Part shown: positions 45,229 to 53,580 of the stretch, piece after piece | Layout: every line of letters starts with the position of its first letter | Position numbering within the stretch: the stretch's first letter is position 1 | DNA from: Sphingosinicella terrae | Lineage (GTDB): Bacteria > Pseudomonadota > Alphaproteobacteria > Sphingomonadales > Sphingomonadaceae | DNA length: 64,000 nucleotides | NCBI RefSeq assembly: GCF_003347635.1 | Contig: NZ_QDFY01000002.1 | Coordinates: 372,001 to 436,000, forward strand | Reading direction: 5' to 3' | Position numbers and translations under genes: made by a program | Notes under the pieces: generated by a model | Told to the model about the DNA's origin: nothing | Database searches by the model: none | The model's input: only the letters and a program-made list of their open reading frames with translations

Positions 45229-46401
45229 TTGACCGAGGATTTCGATCCGCTTCAGCCGGAGACGTTCGACAGCGCCCATGCCGACTATGCGCGCCTGCGT
45301 GCCGAATGTCCGGTGGCGCGCAGCGAGGCCTGGGGCGGTTTCTGGGCGCTGATGCGCTACGACGACGTCAAGCAGGCCGCGTCGGACCCGGCGACCTTCG
45401 TTACCTCGGTCCAGAATGTCATCCCCAAGGTCGCGTTCACCGGTCGGCGGCCGCCGCTCCACCTCGATCCGCCCGAGCACACGCCCTATCGGCGGGCGCT
45501 CAATCCACTCCTCACCGCCGAGCGGGCCGAGCGGCTCGAGCCGGTGACCCGCCGCTTCGCCGCGGCCCTGCTCGAGCCGATGGTCGCCCGCGGCGGCGGC
45601 GACATCTGCACCGAATTCTCCAGCTATCTGCCGGTGCAGGTTTTCGGCGCCTGGATGAACATGCCGGCACAGTGGCTCGACCGGCTGCACGATGCGGGCC
45701 GCGCCTTCAATGTTGCCGTCCAGTCGGCGCAGGAAGGCACGATGAAGGAGACCAGCCTCGTCCTCTACGACCTGGCGCGCGATCTTATCGGCCTGCGCAA
45801 GCGCGAGCCGCTCGATCCCGGTGACGATCCGACCAGCGCTCTGCTTGCGGCTCGCCACCAGGGCGAGCCGCTGCCCGACGAGATGATCGTCGGCACGGTG
45901 CGGCAGGTGCTGGTGGTCGGGATGATCGCGCCGATGGTGATGGTCGGCAGCATCGCCGTCCACCTGTCCCGCGATCGCGCCCTGCAGTCGCGGCTGCGCG
46001 AGGATCCCGCGCTCGTCCCCGCCGCGGTCGAGGAGTTCCTGCGGCTCTATACGCCCTATCGCGGCTTCGCCCGCACGGCGACGCGCGAGGTCGAGATAGG
46101 CGGCCGCCGAATCGCGCCGGGCCAGCCGATCGCGCTCGTCTACGCCTCCGCCAATCGCGACGAGGCCGTCTTCGAGGACGGCGCCTGCTTCCGGCTGAAC
46201 CGGCCGAATATCGGCGAGCATATCGCCTTCGGACGCGGCCCGCATCATTGCCCCGGGGCTCCGATCGGGCGAATGCAGCTGAAGGTGGCGCTCGAGGAGC
46301 TGCTCGCTCGGACGAAGGGCTTCGTGCTGGCCGGCGAGCCGGTGCCGACTCTCTTCCCCGAGATCGGCGCGCGTTCGGTCCCGCTCCGCTTCGAGGCCTG
46401 A
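45229..46401 (+). CDS. Cytochrome P450 with atypical I-helix
   Basis: A 390-residue soluble bacterial P450. The heme-binding loop FGRGPHHCPGAPIGR carries the Cys ligand, and the ExxR motif is EEFLR. In the I-helix, where most P450s have A-G-x-(D/E)-T for oxygen activation, this protein reads VVGMIAPMVMVGS, so the acid-alcohol pair is missing. The start is TTG after GAGAGGTGACGCG. Position next to pobA suggests attack on an aromatic acid, such as O-demethylation or ring hydroxylation, but this is inference. No ferredoxin or reductase gene is nearby. Confidence 0.92.
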   Translation: MTEDFDPLQPETFDSAHADYARLRAECPVARSEAWGGFWALMRYDDVKQAASDPATFVTSVQNVIPKVAFTGRRPPLHLDPPEHTPYRRALNPLLTAERAERLEPVTRRFAAALLEPMVARGGGDICTEFSSYLPVQVFGAWMNMPAQWLDRLHDAGRAFNVAVQSAQEGTMKETSLVLYDLARDLIGLRKREPLDPGDDPTSALLAARHQGEPLPDEMIVGTVRQVLVVGMIAPMVMVGSIAVHLSRDRALQSRLREDPALVPAAVEEFLRLYTPYRGFARTATREVEIGGRRIAPGQPIALVYASANRDEAVFEDGACFRLNRPNIGEHIAFGRGPHHCPGAPIGRMQLKVALEELLARTKGFVLAGEPVPTLFPEIGARSVPLRFEA

Positions 46402-46513
46402 ACCAGCGAAAGCGGGGGCATCGCATATCTCTCCGCGGGGCTCGCCGTTCGCGGCATCGTCCATCTAGCGCGCGAGCAACCCCGACGCAGCGATGGCGGT
46501 CACGACCCTGGAA

Positions 46514-46620
46514 ACCCTCCCCCTGAGGGGTAGGGTAGGGTGGGGTGCTCCAAGTCCGAGAATTTCCTCCAGCCGTCTACCCCCTCACCCCAACCCTCTC
46601 CCTCCGGGACAGGGAGCAGG
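46514..46620. repeat. Dispersed CCCTCTCCC/GGGAGAGGG-type repeat
   Basis: Two G/C-run hairpins (near-palindrome from ACCCTCCCC to AGGGGTAGGGT at 46514-46536, and CTCCCT-CCGGGAC-AGGGAG at 46598-46616) fill the gap between the convergent P450 and LacI genes. The same type of sequence recurs at 56369-56391 and, in fragments, at 56446-56490. Confidence 0.5.
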
Positions 46621-46653
46621 TGGGGCCAGCGGCAGCGCCTCACAACGTCCGGC

Positions 46654-47655
46654 TCACGCGCTCTCCCGCGCGATGATGCGAAAGCCGACGTCGATCTTGC
46701 GCTCGTCCGGAAGCCGGCCTTCGCCGCGCTGCTTGAGCAGGCGCACGGTCTCGCGGCCGATGCGGCCGCCGTCTATGTCGACCGTGCTGATCGTCGGCCG
46801 CATCTCGCCGGCGACCGCGAGGTTGCCGAAGCCGAAGATGGCGAGATCGTCGGGAATCCGGATTCCGGCATGAAGCGCCTCGACGATCACCCCCTGGGCG
46901 AGGGAATCCGAGCCGCAGACGACGACGTCGGGGCGGGGGTCGAGTTCACCGACCCGGCGGAAGGCGGCCCGGCCGTGGCCGAAGCGGCTCGGGATGCTCA
47001 CCTTCATCTCGACCGGCGGGCTGCCGCCGTCGGTCGTCCAGCGTTCGACGAAGCCGTCGCGCCGGCTCTGCGCGCGGCTGCCTTCGGCGACGACGAGGAG
47101 CGGGCGCCGATAGCCGCGTTCGCCGAGAAATTGCGCCACCGCCTCGCCGACGGCGCGGTGGGAGAAGCCGACCGCATAATTGATCGGATCCTCAGGCAGT
47201 CCCCAGGTCTCGACGACGAGGGTCGGATGCTCGCGCAGCCGCCGGCGGACCGATTCGCCATGGGCGCCGCCGGTGAGGACGATGGCGTCCGCCTGTCGGC
47301 CGAGCGCCGCGTCGATCAGCCGCGGCGCGACCTCGAAGCGGGGGCCGGTCATGGCGAGCATGGTGCTCATGCCCTCGGCCGAGAGCGCGTCGACCATCGC
47401 CTCGATGGTTGGGTTGAAGATCGAATTGGAGATGACGGGGACGAACACCGCCACGAGCCCGCTCCGGCGGGACGCGAGGCCGCCGGCATTGAGGTTGGGG
47501 ACATAGCCGATTTCCTCGACGGCGCGGCGGATCCTCTCCGCCGTCTCCTCGGCGAGCAGCCCCGGCATGTTGAAGAATCGCGAGACCGTCGCCGCGGAAA
47601 CGCCGGCGCGCGCGGCGACATCGTGGATGCGCGGGGCCGAGCCGCCCGGGATCAC
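46654..47655 (-). CDS. LacI-family transcriptional regulator
   Basis: A 333-residue LacI/GalR regulator: N-terminal HTH plus hinge (RIHDVAARAGVSAATVSRFFNMPGLLAEETAERIRRAVEEIGYVPN) and a periplasmic-binding-protein-like effector domain (VAVFVPVISNSIFNPTIEAMVDAL, VVCGSDSLAQGVIVEAL). I chose the GTG at 47655 with GAGGACAGG upstream; a TTG 16 codons earlier is the alternative. It is divergent from a TonB receptor with a LacI-type palindrome in the gap, and a matching palindrome lies before the P450 gene, so those genes are its likely targets. The effector might be an aromatic or sugar-linked aromatic compound. Confidence 0.92.
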   Translation of the reverse strand: MIPGGSAPRIHDVAARAGVSAATVSRFFNMPGLLAEETAERIRRAVEEIGYVPNLNAGGLASRRSGLVAVFVPVISNSIFNPTIEAMVDALSAEGMSTMLAMTGPRFEVAPRLIDAALGRQADAIVLTGGAHGESVRRRLREHPTLVVETWGLPEDPINYAVGFSHRAVGEAVAQFLGERGYRRPLLVVAEGSRAQSRRDGFVERWTTDGGSPPVEMKVSIPSRFGHGRAAFRRVGELDPRPDVVVCGSDSLAQGVIVEALHAGIRIPDDLAIFGFGNLAVAGEMRPTISTVDIDGGRIGRETVRLLKQRGEGRLPDERKIDVGFRIIARESA

Positions 47656-47733
47656 CAGCCTGTCCTCATCGCCGCACCATGCACTGCCGGCGCCTGGGCT
47701 CAAAGTGTCAAACGGTCTCGCTCCGCTGGCTTA

Positions 47734-47747
47734 TGAAAACGGTTGCA
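47734..47747. promoter_or_regulatory. LacI-type operator between lacI and TonB receptor genes
   Basis: TGAAAACGGTTGCA has the central CpG and half-site TGAAA of the operator at 45199-45212. Its last bases overlap a -35-like TTGCAG (47743-47748) that is 17 bp from TATTCG (47766-47771), so binding could block the receptor promoter and the regulator's own. Confidence 0.6.
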
Positions 47748-47762
47748 GTGACCCGGCATTTT

Positions 47763-47779
47763 AGCTATTCGCCATAACA
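47763..47779. promoter_or_regulatory. CATAAC-type 17-bp operator candidate (site C)
   Basis: AGCTATT-CGC-CATAACA, followed by ATATT, is nearly the same as site B in the pobA/P450 gap. It overlaps the probable -10 of the TonB receptor gene, 53 bp before its ATG. Confidence 0.5.
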
Positions 47780-47831
47780 ATATTGGACCCGGCCGAGACC
47801 GGGGGCGACCACTCGCCGAGGGGAGGAAGAC

Positions 47832-50078
47832 ATGATTTCACGCCAAAGCCGACGCTCGATCCTGATCACCCGCGCCAGTGCGCTTGCCCTGATACCCGTC
47901 CTGGCGGCGGCGCCCGCCGCGGCGCAGGACGCGGCGGACCTCAGCGGCGGCCAGCCGACCAGTGTCGGCGAGGTGGCGGACCCGGAGCGGGCAGCCGGCG
48001 CGACCGGCGGCGTCCAGGACATCGTCATCACCGCAGAGCGGCGCGAGCAAAGGCTTCAGGACGTCCCGGTGTCGGCGACCGTGCTGTCCGCCGACGACAT
48101 CGCCCGCCGCGGCGTGGAGGACGTCAGCGACATCCAGCAGGTGTCGCCCTCGATCACCATCAACACGGTCAACCGCTCGACCTTCATCAACATTCGCGGC
48201 GTCGGCCTGTCGCAGTCGGCGCCGACCCAGAGCCCCGGCATCGCTTATTATATCGACGGCCAGCTCATCCCGCAGGACTTCTTCATCGGCCAGTCCTTCT
48301 TCGACATCGGCACGGTCGAGGTGCTTCGCGGGCCGCAAGGAACCCTGACCGGCCAAAACTCGACGGGCGGCGCGATCTATGTCCGCACGCCGGAGCCGCG
48401 CTACAACGACTTTTCCGGCTATCTCGAGCAGACGGTGGGCAATTTCGATGCCTTCCGCACCGTCGGGGCGATCAACTGGGGCCCCACCGACCAGGTCGCG
48501 CTGCGCCTCTCGGGAATCCATGACGAGCGCGACAGCTTCACCGACAATATCGGTCCGAGCCCGAGCAGCCCGGGCGACCTCAACCTCGATGCCATTCGCG
48601 CCAATCTCGCCTTGCGGACCAGCGACCGGCGCCTGCTCGTCAACGTCCGCGGCGAGTATTTCGACCAGCGGACCAGCAACATCCCGGTCAAGCCGTTCAC
48701 CGGCAGCCTCAGCACCGATCCGTTCGAGATCGACTATGACGCGATCACCTTCTTCAACCAGCGCGGCTATCGCCTGTCGGGCGAGGTGCGGTTCGACGTC
48801 ACCGACGGCATCCAGCTGCGCGGCATCACCTCCTGGCAGGACGGCTATCACGAGGACATAGCGGACGGCGATCGCACCTCGACGACGCCTTCGCCGCAGG
48901 GCCGCGTCGCTTATGGCCGCACCGACCTCGAAAACTGGATCAACGAGGTGAACATCATCTCGACCGGCGAAGGGCCGCTTCGCTGGGTGCTCGGCGCTTT
49001 CCGCCTCGACGGCAAGGTGCCGGTGACCCTGCTGCGCGACAATAACAGCCGCGTCACCTTCAACCGATCCAACTCGACCATCATCGCCGCCGCCGACAAT
49101 CGGTCGCAGTCGCTGTTCGGCCAGGTCAACTATTTCCTCACCGACCAGCTCGAGCTGATCGGCGGTCTTCGCCACAGCTGGGACCGGCAGGTCTATGTCC
49201 AGTCGGTGCTGCCCGGGCCGCCGGGGCCGCCGGCCACCAACATCGCCAGCTCGACCGCCTGGACCGGCCGACTCGGCCTCAACTACGCCTTCACCAACTA
49301 TATCAACGCCTATGCGACCGCGTCCAAGGGCTACAAGGCGGGCGGCGCCAATCTCGGCCGGGGCGTGCCCAATTACGGGCCCGAGACCAACTGGGTCTAC
49401 GAGATCGGGCTCAAGACCGAGATCATTCCGCGTCACCTCCGCGTGAACGGCGCCCTCTTCCACTCGCGCTACCGCGACATCCAGCTGGTCAGCCTGCTCG
49501 ACGGCCTGCCGCTGACCCAGAATGCCGCGCGCGGCGAAGCCTGGGGTGCGGAGCTCGAGGTGACCGGCCAGTGGGGCGGGCTCGGCGTCAATCTCGGCAT
49601 GGGCTGGCTCGACGCGCAATTCGCCCGCGACGTGTGCATCAACAACACCAACAATCCAGCCGGGACGCCTTCGCTCTGCCCGTCGGCGAACCCGGCCCAG
49701 GCGGACGAGCTGGTGCCGGCGGGGCGGGTGCTGCCCTATTCGCCGGAATGGACGATCAATGCCGGCCTCCAATATGCGATCGATCTCGGCGGCGAGCTCA
49801 GCCTGACGCCGCGCGTGCAGTGGAACTACATCGCCGAGCAGATCACCACGCCCTTCCCGGGCGCGCGCACCGTCCTGCCGGGCCGCCACGTGGTCGATGC
49901 GCGGCTGACGCTGGACATAGGCGAGCGCTACCGGATCGAGGCCTTCGCCTCGAACCTGTTCGACGAGACCTATGTCGCCTCTTTGATCCAGAACACGTCG
50001 AGCGCCAATGGCGGCTTCATCTTCGGCGCGCCGCGCCAATATGGCATCCGGGCGACGGTGCGGTTCGGAGACAGATAG
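47832..50078 (+). CDS. TonB-dependent outer-membrane receptor
   Basis: A 748-residue receptor: signal peptide (ALALIPVLAAAPAAAQ), TonB box (QDIVITAERREQRLQDVPVS), plug with FINIRGVGLSQSAPTQSPGIAYYIDG and VEVLRGPQGTLTGQNSTGGAIYV, and a barrel ending YGIRATVRFGDR. GGGGAGGAAG precedes the ATG. This is the sphingomonad type whose characterised members take up aromatic monomers and lignin-derived compounds. It is followed within 40 bp by a diheme cytochrome and an OmpA-like protein gene, apparently one operon, and is controlled from a region with LacI and CATAAC-type sites. Confidence 0.95.
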   Translation: MISRQSRRSILITRASALALIPVLAAAPAAAQDAADLSGGQPTSVGEVADPERAAGATGGVQDIVITAERREQRLQDVPVSATVLSADDIARRGVEDVSDIQQVSPSITINTVNRSTFINIRGVGLSQSAPTQSPGIAYYIDGQLIPQDFFIGQSFFDIGTVEVLRGPQGTLTGQNSTGGAIYVRTPEPRYNDFSGYLEQTVGNFDAFRTVGAINWGPTDQVALRLSGIHDERDSFTDNIGPSPSSPGDLNLDAIRANLALRTSDRRLLVNVRGEYFDQRTSNIPVKPFTGSLSTDPFEIDYDAITFFNQRGYRLSGEVRFDVTDGIQLRGITSWQDGYHEDIADGDRTSTTPSPQGRVAYGRTDLENWINEVNIISTGEGPLRWVLGAFRLDGKVPVTLLRDNNSRVTFNRSNSTIIAAADNRSQSLFGQVNYFLTDQLELIGGLRHSWDRQVYVQSVLPGPPGPPATNIASSTAWTGRLGLNYAFTNYINAYATASKGYKAGGANLGRGVPNYGPETNWVYEIGLKTEIIPRHLRVNGALFHSRYRDIQLVSLLDGLPLTQNAARGEAWGAELEVTGQWGGLGVNLGMGWLDAQFARDVCINNTNNPAGTPSLCPSANPAQADELVPAGRVLPYSPEWTINAGLQYAIDLGGELSLTPRVQWNYIAEQITTPFPGARTVLPGRHVVDARLTLDIGERYRIEAFASNLFDETYVASLIQNTSSANGGFIFGAPRQYGIRATVRFGDR

Positions 50079-50089
50079 CGGCCTCGTGC

Positions 50090-50119
50090 CGCGCGAACAG
50101 GAATCGCGCGAACAGGAAT
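50090..50119 (+). repeat. Tandem 15-bp repeat duplicating a ribosome-binding region
   Basis: CGCGCGAACAGGAAT occurs twice head to tail between the TonB receptor stop and the cytochrome start codon. The second copy runs into the ATG, and each copy carries AGGAA, so the duplication doubles the ribosome-binding sequence. Confidence 0.7.
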
Positions 50120-51617
50120 GAAGATGCGTCCTTTCTCGTCGTTCGTCCTTGCCGCCGCCGCCTTGCTGTGCGGCGGCAGCGTGGCGGCGAGCGTCGGCGA
50201 GGAATATGGCTGGTGGGGACCGGGGCAGGAGGGGAGCTTCCCCGCCGTCGCCGATTACCCGAATGCCGAGGGGACTCTGCGGACCCTGCTCGTCGGCGCC
50301 CCGGTCGAGACCGCGGATCATCCCTTCTTCGCGCCGATCGGGCCGAGCGGGCGCGCCTGCATCACCTGCCACCAGCCCTCCGATGCGATGGGCCTGTCGG
50401 TCGAGACGATCCGCCGCCGGTGGGAAGAGACGGCGGGACGCGATCCCCTGTTCGCCGCGGTGGACGGCTCCAACTGCCCGATCTTGCCGCAGGATCGGCG
50501 CGAATCCCACTCGCTGCTGCTCGACCACGGGCTGATCCGGATCCAGCGCCCCTGGCCGCCGCGCGACGGCGCCGACCGGCCGGTTGATCCGGACTTCGAT
50601 ATCGAGGTCGTGCGCGACCCCTGGGGCTGCAACAGCGGCTCCGAATACGGTTTGCGAGCGCGGCAGCCGAGCATTTCCGTCTATCGGCGGCCGCGGCCGG
50701 TGGCGAACCTCAAATATCTGACCGCGGTCGGCTTCGCCTACGATCCCAAGCAGGGCCTGCCGCTGCCGCGCGATCCGGAGACGGGCGAGCTCATCTCCGG
50801 CAATCTGATGGCGGACGGCCGCGCCGGCACGCTCCACGGCCAGATACGCGACGCCGCGCCGACCCATCTCGAATTCTTCGACGAGATGAGCCGCGAGCAG
50901 AGACTGCGGATCATCGATTTCGAGACCCGAATCTTCACCGCGCAATATCGCCACCGGATCGGCGGCAGGCTCGACGATTTCGGCGCGCAAGGCGGACCGG
51001 ACGTGCTCGCCCGCTCCGAGCCGGGCCAGCTGGGCAGCATCGGCCGCGCGGTCTGGAGCGAGTTCGAGGCCTGGGAGAATATCCCGGCCGACGCGCCGAT
51101 CAGCGCCGAGGAAAGAGCGTTCAAGCAGTCGGTCGCGCGCGGCGCCCGCACCTTCCGCGAGCGCACCTTCCTCATCACCGATTCCGCCGGGATCAACTCG
51201 CCGATCGGCTTCGGCAATCCGGTCCGCAACAGCTGCGTCTTCTGCCACAACATGACGATGATGGGGAATGACGTCGCGCCCGGCCAGGTCGACCTCGGCA
51301 CCACCAACTTGCCCTTTGCCGATCCGGCGCCGCACCTGCCTTTGTTCCGGATCACCTGCCGCCGCGATCCGCACCCCCATTATGGCCGCGTGATCCTGAC
51401 CCACGATCCCGGCTATGCGCTCACCACCGGGCGCTGCGCCGACGTCGGCAAGATCACCTTGCAGTCGATGCGAGGCCTTTCGGCGCGCGCGCCCTATTTC
51501 GCCAACGGCTCGGCCACGGACCTGCGCGCGGTCGTCGACTATTACGACCGGCGATACGACATCCGCTATACCGAGCAGGAGAAGCAGGACCTGGTCAATC
51601 TGATGAGCGTGCTGTGA
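50118..51617 (+). CDS. Exported diheme cytochrome c, peroxidase/MauG-like C-terminal domain
   Basis: A 499-residue exported protein (signal SSFVLAAAALLCGGSVAAS) with two c-type heme sites, CITCH (GRACITCHQPSD) and CVFCH (RNSCVFCHNMTM). The end of the second domain, LQSMRGLSARAPYFANGSATDLRAVVDYYDRRYDIRYT split here for length, is typical of cytochrome c peroxidase/MauG relatives. It should act in the periplasm as an electron acceptor or oxidase. Placement between a TonB receptor and an OmpA-like protein in an aromatic region suggests oxidation of an imported aromatic, but no substrate can be named. Confidence 0.88.
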   Translation: MKMRPFSSFVLAAAALLCGGSVAASVGEEYGWWGPGQEGSFPAVADYPNAEGTLRTLLVGAPVETADHPFFAPIGPSGRACITCHQPSDAMGLSVETIRRRWEETAGRDPLFAAVDGSNCPILPQDRRESHSLLLDHGLIRIQRPWPPRDGADRPVDPDFDIEVVRDPWGCNSGSEYGLRARQPSISVYRRPRPVANLKYLTAVGFAYDPKQGLPLPRDPETGELISGNLMADGRAGTLHGQIRDAAPTHLEFFDEMSREQRLRIIDFETRIFTAQYRHRIGGRLDDFGAQGGPDVLARSEPGQLGSIGRAVWSEFEAWENIPADAPISAEERAFKQSVARGARTFRERTFLITDSAGINSPIGFGNPVRNSCVFCHNMTMMGNDVAPGQVDLGTTNLPFADPAPHLPLFRITCRRDPHPHYGRVILTHDPGYALTTGRCADVGKITLQSMRGLSARAPYFANGSATDLRAVVDYYDRRYDIRYTEQEKQDLVNLMSVL

Positions 51618-52447
51618 CGCGGGCCAGCGCGCTTGCGGCGCTCGCCGCATTGGCATCGGCCGGCGCCGCCGAAGCGCAGTCGGTCCGCTTCGTCGCCTGT
51701 CCGATCTATCGCGACACCGATGCCGGGCGGAAGTCCGGCTGCTGGCTTGCCGACGAGGCGGCGAGCGGAATCCGCTACGACGTCAGCCGCAGTCCGACGC
51801 AGCCCGACTGGAATTTCGAGATACTGATCGAGGGCGAGCCGGCCGACGAGCCGGACACGGCCTGCGGCGGCCGCGTCCTCCACCCGGTCCGCGTCTCCGT
51901 CCTGCCGGGGGCGTGCACGCGGCACATGCTGCCGGCGGAAGGCCATCCCGGCCGCCGCTTCGTGCTGCCGCCGCGCAACGTGCGTCCGCTTTCGGAGGCC
52001 CGGCCGCCGCTCGAAGGCCCGGCGACGACCCGCACCTTCCACATCCTGTTCGACTTCAATCGCGCCTTCCTGGTCTACCAGCTCAGCGACTATCTGTTCG
52101 ACCAGGCGATCACGTACATCCGTTCCGCCGATCCCCGCCGCATCGTCGTCACCGGCCATGCGGCGACGCGCCCGACGCTGGTTTCGGGCCGTGAGCTGGC
52201 CGAGGATCCAGCCATCGCCGAGGCACGCGCCTCGCTGATCCGCGAGGCGCTGGTGCGGATGGGCGTGCCGGAGGACAGGATCGTCGTGCGGACCCGTACC
52301 GAGGCCGACATCGTCGCGGCGGAAGGCGCGGATGGCTTGGCCGAGCCGTCGCGGCGTCGTGTGGACATCCTCGTCGAGGTGGCCGGCACCCAGGAACAGG
52401 CTAGGCGGCCGGGCGGCGGGGCGCCGTCCAGGCCAGCAGGGCAATGA
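51614..52447 (+). CDS. OmpA-like periplasmic/outer-membrane protein
   Basis: A 277-residue exported protein (signal ALAALAALASAGAAEAQ). The first half has several cysteines and an Arg/Trp-rich region not recognised. The second half is an OmpA-like domain: FHILFDFNRAFL, YIRSADPRRIVVTGHAAT, AEARASLIREALVRMGVPEDRI and the closing RRRVDILVEV, which in family members binds peptidoglycan. The start is a GTG overlapping the cytochrome stop (GTGA), so the two are coupled and may form one envelope complex. Its 3' end overlaps the convergent MFS gene by 47 bp. Confidence 0.82.
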   Translation: MTRASALAALAALASAGAAEAQSVRFVACPIYRDTDAGRKSGCWLADEAASGIRYDVSRSPTQPDWNFEILIEGEPADEPDTACGGRVLHPVRVSVLPGACTRHMLPAEGHPGRRFVLPPRNVRPLSEARPPLEGPATTRTFHILFDFNRAFLVYQLSDYLFDQAITYIRSADPRRIVVTGHAATRPTLVSGRELAEDPAIAEARASLIREALVRMGVPEDRIVVRTRTEADIVAAEGADGLAEPSRRRVDILVEVAGTQEQARRPGGGAPSRPAGQ

Positions 52448-53564
52448 CCAATCCCGCCCCGGCCAGCGGCAGCGCGACCGAATAGACGGTCGGCCGGTAG
52501 AAGGCGGCCATCACGCCGGTCGCGGCCGCGCCCATCAACATCTGGAGCGCGCCGAACAGGCTCGAGGCGGTGCCTCGAAAGGCGGGCTCCGGGACCCGGA
52601 GCGCTCCGGCCAAGGCCGACGGGCCGGTCAGTCCGGCGCCGAAGCCGGAGACCATCATCGGCCCGATCAGGGCCGCGGGATGGCCGGCATTCCCGGCAAG
52701 GCCGAGCATGATCAGCCCGCCCAGCGCGAAAGTCGCCGTGCCCCATCGGAGCGCCTGGCCGGGCCGACGCGTCTCGATCCGCCCGCACAGGAGGGTGCCG
52801 GCCATGACGCTGGCGGCGACGCACAGGAAGGCGATGCCGGTGCCGGCCGGATCCAGTCCGTAGAGATCGACGAGCAGGAAGGAGGCGCCGGCGAGGAAGC
52901 CGAACATGCCGATCGTGCCGATCGCATTGATCGCCGTGAAACGCATGAACCGACCATCGGCGAGCAGACGCGGAAAGGCGGCGAAGGCGGAGGTCTCGCC
53001 TGCGCGCCGAGCAGCCCCGGTCTCGGGCAAGGCCAGCCACGTCGCCGCCAGCGCGCCGCTGCCGGCGAGCGCGAGGACCGCGAAGATGAGGCGCCATCCT
53101 CCGGCGGACACGAGCAGGCCGCCGAGCAAGGGCGCGAGGGTCGGCGCGAGCAGCACGACCAGCGACAGCCGCGCCAGCTCGGCGGCGGTCTCCTCGGCGC
53201 GGGACAGATCGACGACGACGGCGCGCGAGACGACGAGCGCGCAGGCGCCGCCGCAGCCCTGGACGACGCGGCCGAGGAGAAAGGCCGTGATGTCCGGCGC
53301 GGCCGCGCACAAGGCGGCGCCGGCGACGTAGAGACCGGCGCCGGCGACCAGGATCGGCCGGCGGCCGACCAGGTCCGATGTCCAGCCGCCGACCAGCTGG
53401 CCGACGATCAGCCCGGCGAGATAGAGGGTGATTCCGAGCTGGACGAGGCCGACCGGCGCGCCGAGGCCGGCGCTCACTGCCGGAAGCGCGGGCACGAATG
53501 CGTGGATGCCGAGCGAGCCGAGGGCCGACAGAAGGACCAGCAGGAAGGCGACGCGCCGGCTCAC
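52401..53564 (-). CDS. MFS transporter, Bcr/CflA drug-exporter type
   Basis: A 387-residue transporter with twelve helices. The A-motif GGWTSDLVGRRPIL, the RVVQGCGGACALVVSRAVVVDL segment and a shift between halves match the Bcr/CflA (DHA1) group of drug/H+ antiporters. A GTG at 53564 begins the protein directly before the first helix (FLLVLLSALGSLGIHAFVPALP); longer starts lie inside the preceding gene. It is the last gene of the vdh-ech-fcs operon and may export toxic aldehydes or acids. Confidence 0.85.
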   Translation of the reverse strand: MSRRVAFLLVLLSALGSLGIHAFVPALPAVSAGLGAPVGLVQLGITLYLAGLIVGQLVGGWTSDLVGRRPILVAGAGLYVAGAALCAAAPDITAFLLGRVVQGCGGACALVVSRAVVVDLSRAEETAAELARLSLVVLLAPTLAPLLGGLLVSAGGWRLIFAVLALAGSGALAATWLALPETGAARRAGETSAFAAFPRLLADGRFMRFTAINAIGTIGMFGFLAGASFLLVDLYGLDPAGTGIAFLCVAASVMAGTLLCGRIETRRPGQALRWGTATFALGGLIMLGLAGNAGHPAALIGPMMVSGFGAGLTGPSALAGALRVPEPAFRGTASSLFGALQMLMGAAATGVMAAFYRPTVYSVALPLAGAGLVIALLAWTAPRRPAA

Positions 53565-53580
53565 CGGCGCGATCGGCCGA

